From positions 62,001 through 126,000 of the forward strand of contig DAOUDW010000046.1 in assembly GCA_034430895.1 (NCBI GenBank): a stretch of DNA of 64,000 bases. The letters run 5' to 3'. The notes beneath the pieces are model-generated. The model was not told the DNA's origin. It saw only the letters and a list, made by a program, of their open reading frames with translations, and searched no databases. The translations under genes were made by a program, and so were the position numbers. Source of the stretch: WVZH01 sp034430895. Lineage in GTDB: Bacteria; Chloroflexota; Anaerolineae; Anaerolineales; E44-bin32. This document shows positions 62,076-64,000 of this stretch, piece after piece (position 1 is the stretch's first letter; each line of letters begins with the position of its first letter).

Positions 62076-63884
62076 ATGCTGCGATCGATTCGCTCCCGAC
62101 TGATTGCTTCTTACCTGCTGGTGGTCCTCCTGGCTATGGGAATCGCCGCCGGTCTGGCCTGGGCGGCACTTGACCGCGCCTTCCTCGGTATGCTGCGCGA
62201 GAATCTGCAGGTTGAAGCCTGTCGTCTCGCAGAGGCTATCGAACTGGTGAGAACGGGTGAGCTGACCACACTTAACAACCCCACACAACAAGCCATCCCG
62301 GGCGCTTATTCCCCCAGCGCCAATGTGCAGCCCGGCTATCATGAATGCATCATCGATAACGAGGGAACGGTCATATCCCTCGGACAATCTGTCGGTGAAA
62401 CAGACACGGCACAAATGCAAATCGAGCAGGGTTGCCAGAGCCCGGCGATACTCAGCCGCGCCGAGATACAGAGTGTATTGAGTGGTGAACCGGCGACAGC
62501 AGTCCGCACCTACGACTGGGCGCCGGACCAGCGCGTGCTCTACGCTGCCTGCCCTGTACGCCTGGAGAACGGGACGATCGGCGGTGTTTACTACATCGCC
62601 AGCCCGGTGCCCCGATTAACGATGAGCCTATTCCCGACGTATTTCGGCGCGCAAGCATTGGGCAGTATTTTCATCGCCGTTATCCTTACCGGGATTGCAG
62701 GCGTGTTACTGGCACGCACGCTTACCCAACCGCTGCAACGTCTCACCCAGGCCGCTTCCAATATCACGCGAGGCGAGATCGCTGCGCCCATTCCACCCGC
62801 TTCAACCACGGAATTGAATCGTCTGGGTGAGGCATTCAACACTATGAACACCGAGCTTTCCCATGCGCTCGACGCCCTGGCGACACAAGCCCGTCAACGC
62901 GAAGTGATCCTAGACGGAATCGCAGACGCGGTCGTTGCCGCCGACGCATCCGGCGAGATCGTGCTGGCCAATCCAGCCGCTTCCGTACTGCAGGAGTCTG
63001 CACCAGAGCCTCTGCAGCAAGTTATACATAAGACGCTGGAATCCGGAGAGGTACAAGCCAGAGAAATTACCCTGCGCGACCAGGTCTTCGAAATACTCAC
63101 CGCCCCACTTCACGCTGAGGACGGTCGTATCTCCGGCGCCGTCGCTGTCGGGCACAACATCACCACCTATCGACAGCTGGTTCGTCTGCGCACCAACTTC
63201 GTCTCCGACGTGTCCCACGAACTGCGAACCCCCCTGACCGCTATTAAAGGACTCATCGAAACGCTGCAGGACAACGCCGCTGATGATCCGGCGGTTCACG
63301 ATCGTTTTTTGAACACCATCGCGTCGGAAACTGAACGCCTGATTCGACTTACCAACGATCTCCTCTTACTGACTCGAGCGGATACCGGGCGGCTCGTTCT
63401 GGATCTGTCGCCCACTGATCTGGTCGCTGCGGCCCGACGCGCGGTAACACAATTGGAAGAGAGAGCTCGAGAGAAACGCATCGAAGTCAGCATTGAACCA
63501 TCGAAACCGTCCGCGCAAGCCTCCGCCGATCCCGACCGCATTCACCAGGTTCTGGTCAATCTGCTTGATAACGCCATCAAGTTCACGCCCACAGAAGGAG
63601 ATATCCGTATCACCTTTGGTGGAGATGACACCCAAATATCCTGCACGATCCAAGACAGCGGACCCGGTATTCCCAGCGAAGAGACGCCCATGCTCTTTGA
63701 ACGTTTTTACCGCGGCGACCGTGCCCGTGCCCGTAGTGAAAATGAGAGTGGGACGGGCTTGGGATTGGCGATCGTAAAAACGATCGTGGATGCCCATGAC
63801 GGTCGCATTTGGGTCGATAGCGAACCCGGATCGGGTGCGGCCTTCACCTTTACACTGCCTCGCGAATTAGATCCTGCTTCGTAA
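62076..63884 (+). CDS. phoR: PhoR-like sensor histidine kinase
   Basis: The product is 602 residues. TM1 is near 12-32 (LIASYLLVVLLAMGIAAGLA), with an extracellular sensor domain to about 185 and TM2 near 190-215 (GSIFIAVILTGIAGVLLART). HAMP follows (LTQPLQRLTQAASNITRGEI), then a PAS domain (VILDGIADAVVAADASGEIV), HisKA with the H-box (VSDVSHELRTPLTAIKGLIE) and HATPase_c with N-box (VLVNLLDNAIKFTP), G1 (DSGPGIPSEE) and G2 (ESGTGLGLAIVKTI). It autophosphorylates and hands the phosphate to the upstream regulator. No Shine-Dalgarno precedes the ATG. Confidence 0.9.
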   Translation: MLRSIRSRLIASYLLVVLLAMGIAAGLAWAALDRAFLGMLRENLQVEACRLAEAIELVRTGELTTLNNPTQQAIPGAYSPSANVQPGYHECIIDNEGTVISLGQSVGETDTAQMQIEQGCQSPAILSRAEIQSVLSGEPATAVRTYDWAPDQRVLYAACPVRLENGTIGGVYYIASPVPRLTMSLFPTYFGAQALGSIFIAVILTGIAGVLLARTLTQPLQRLTQAASNITRGEIAAPIPPASTTELNRLGEAFNTMNTELSHALDALATQARQREVILDGIADAVVAADASGEIVLANPAASVLQESAPEPLQQVIHKTLESGEVQAREITLRDQVFEILTAPLHAEDGRISGAVAVGHNITTYRQLVRLRTNFVSDVSHELRTPLTAIKGLIETLQDNAADDPAVHDRFLNTIASETERLIRLTNDLLLLTRADTGRLVLDLSPTDLVAAARRAVTQLEERAREKRIEVSIEPSKPSAQASADPDRIHQVLVNLLDNAIKFTPTEGDIRITFGGDDTQISCTIQDSGPGIPSEETPMLFERFYRGDRARARSENESGTGLGLAIVKTIVDAHDGRIWVDSEPGSGAAFTFTLPRELDPAS

Positions 63885-64000
63885 CCATCTCCTTTCGTAT
63901 TGTCCTCAATCTGCCTTAGTTCTGTCTACGAACTGCCTTGTTACTTCGATAGTATAGGAGTATTCGAATCGGCCATGGAAATAAACTCAATTTGAATTTA

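Noticed and set aside
1..64000. rRNA, tRNA, CRISPR arrays, insertion sequences or prophage genes
   Set aside because: None was recognised: no spacer-repeat arrays, no transposase or integrase motifs, and no tRNA- or rRNA-like sequence seen on reading.

Overview
The window looks like a chromosomal segment of a Chloroflexota bacterium, most likely class Anaerolineae. This is inferred from gene style, not from a marker gene. The grounds are many lipoproteins whose lipobox cysteine is followed by long Thr/Pro (TPT-type) linkers, Shine-Dalgarno-led genes of moderate GC, PhoB/PhoR- and YdiJ-like genes, and no rRNA or tRNA seen. Most genes lie on the minus strand.

Layout. 0-3.6 kb: a membrane-tethered XRE/TPR protein, overlapping a partial gene that runs off the left edge, is divergent from a VWA-domain lipoprotein. 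3.8-8.3 kb: a YpeA-type acetyltransferase, an alkaline-phosphatase-superfamily membrane protein, an isoprenylcysteine-methyltransferase-like protein, a hypothetical protein, and a compact XRE repressor/small membrane protein pair with a candidate operator. 8.3-18.7 kb: lipoproteins, a SAM methyltransferase, a zinc-ribbon protein, an RhlE-type RNA helicase, a secreted alpha/beta-hydrolase-like lipoprotein, a beta-helix lipoprotein and an AlkD-like HEAT protein.

18.8-34.7 kb is the most distinctive part: a same-strand array of surface lipoproteins. One set carries FG-GAP/VCBS-like D-x-D-G-D loops and TPR-like tails. The other is WD40/TolB-type beta-propellers. The array is interrupted by a saccharopine-dehydrogenase-like gene with a one-base frameshift. 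Near its upstream end are a lipoprotein paralogue broken by one in-frame TAA and a short lipoprotein remnant, so the array appears to grow and decay by duplication.

35-49.9 kb: a hypothetical protein, a zinc alcohol dehydrogenase, a PPOX protein, small membrane proteins, a two-gene surface operon (Ig-like/SH3/FN3 lipoprotein plus a 1034-residue membrane-anchored CARDB/FN3 protein), an SDR epimerase, a ClC channel with CBS domains, and a membrane protein ending at a bidirectional terminator. 50-53.6 kb: a heterodimeric ABC exporter with one degenerate ATP site. 53.6-54.9 kb: an AT-rich islet with a RelA/SpoT-domain protein translationally coupled to an 84-residue unknown, the best candidate here for an undescribed system (possibly toxin-antitoxin). 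55-64 kb: an L,D-transpeptidase, a REC-PAS-GGDEF protein, a YdiJ-like FAD/Fe-S dehydrogenase, and a PhoB/PhoR-type two-component pair whose kinase gene is preceded by a 7+4+7 direct repeat resembling a Pho box.

Functional names come from motifs read directly in the translations. No database search was possible. Base-composition statements are by eye.
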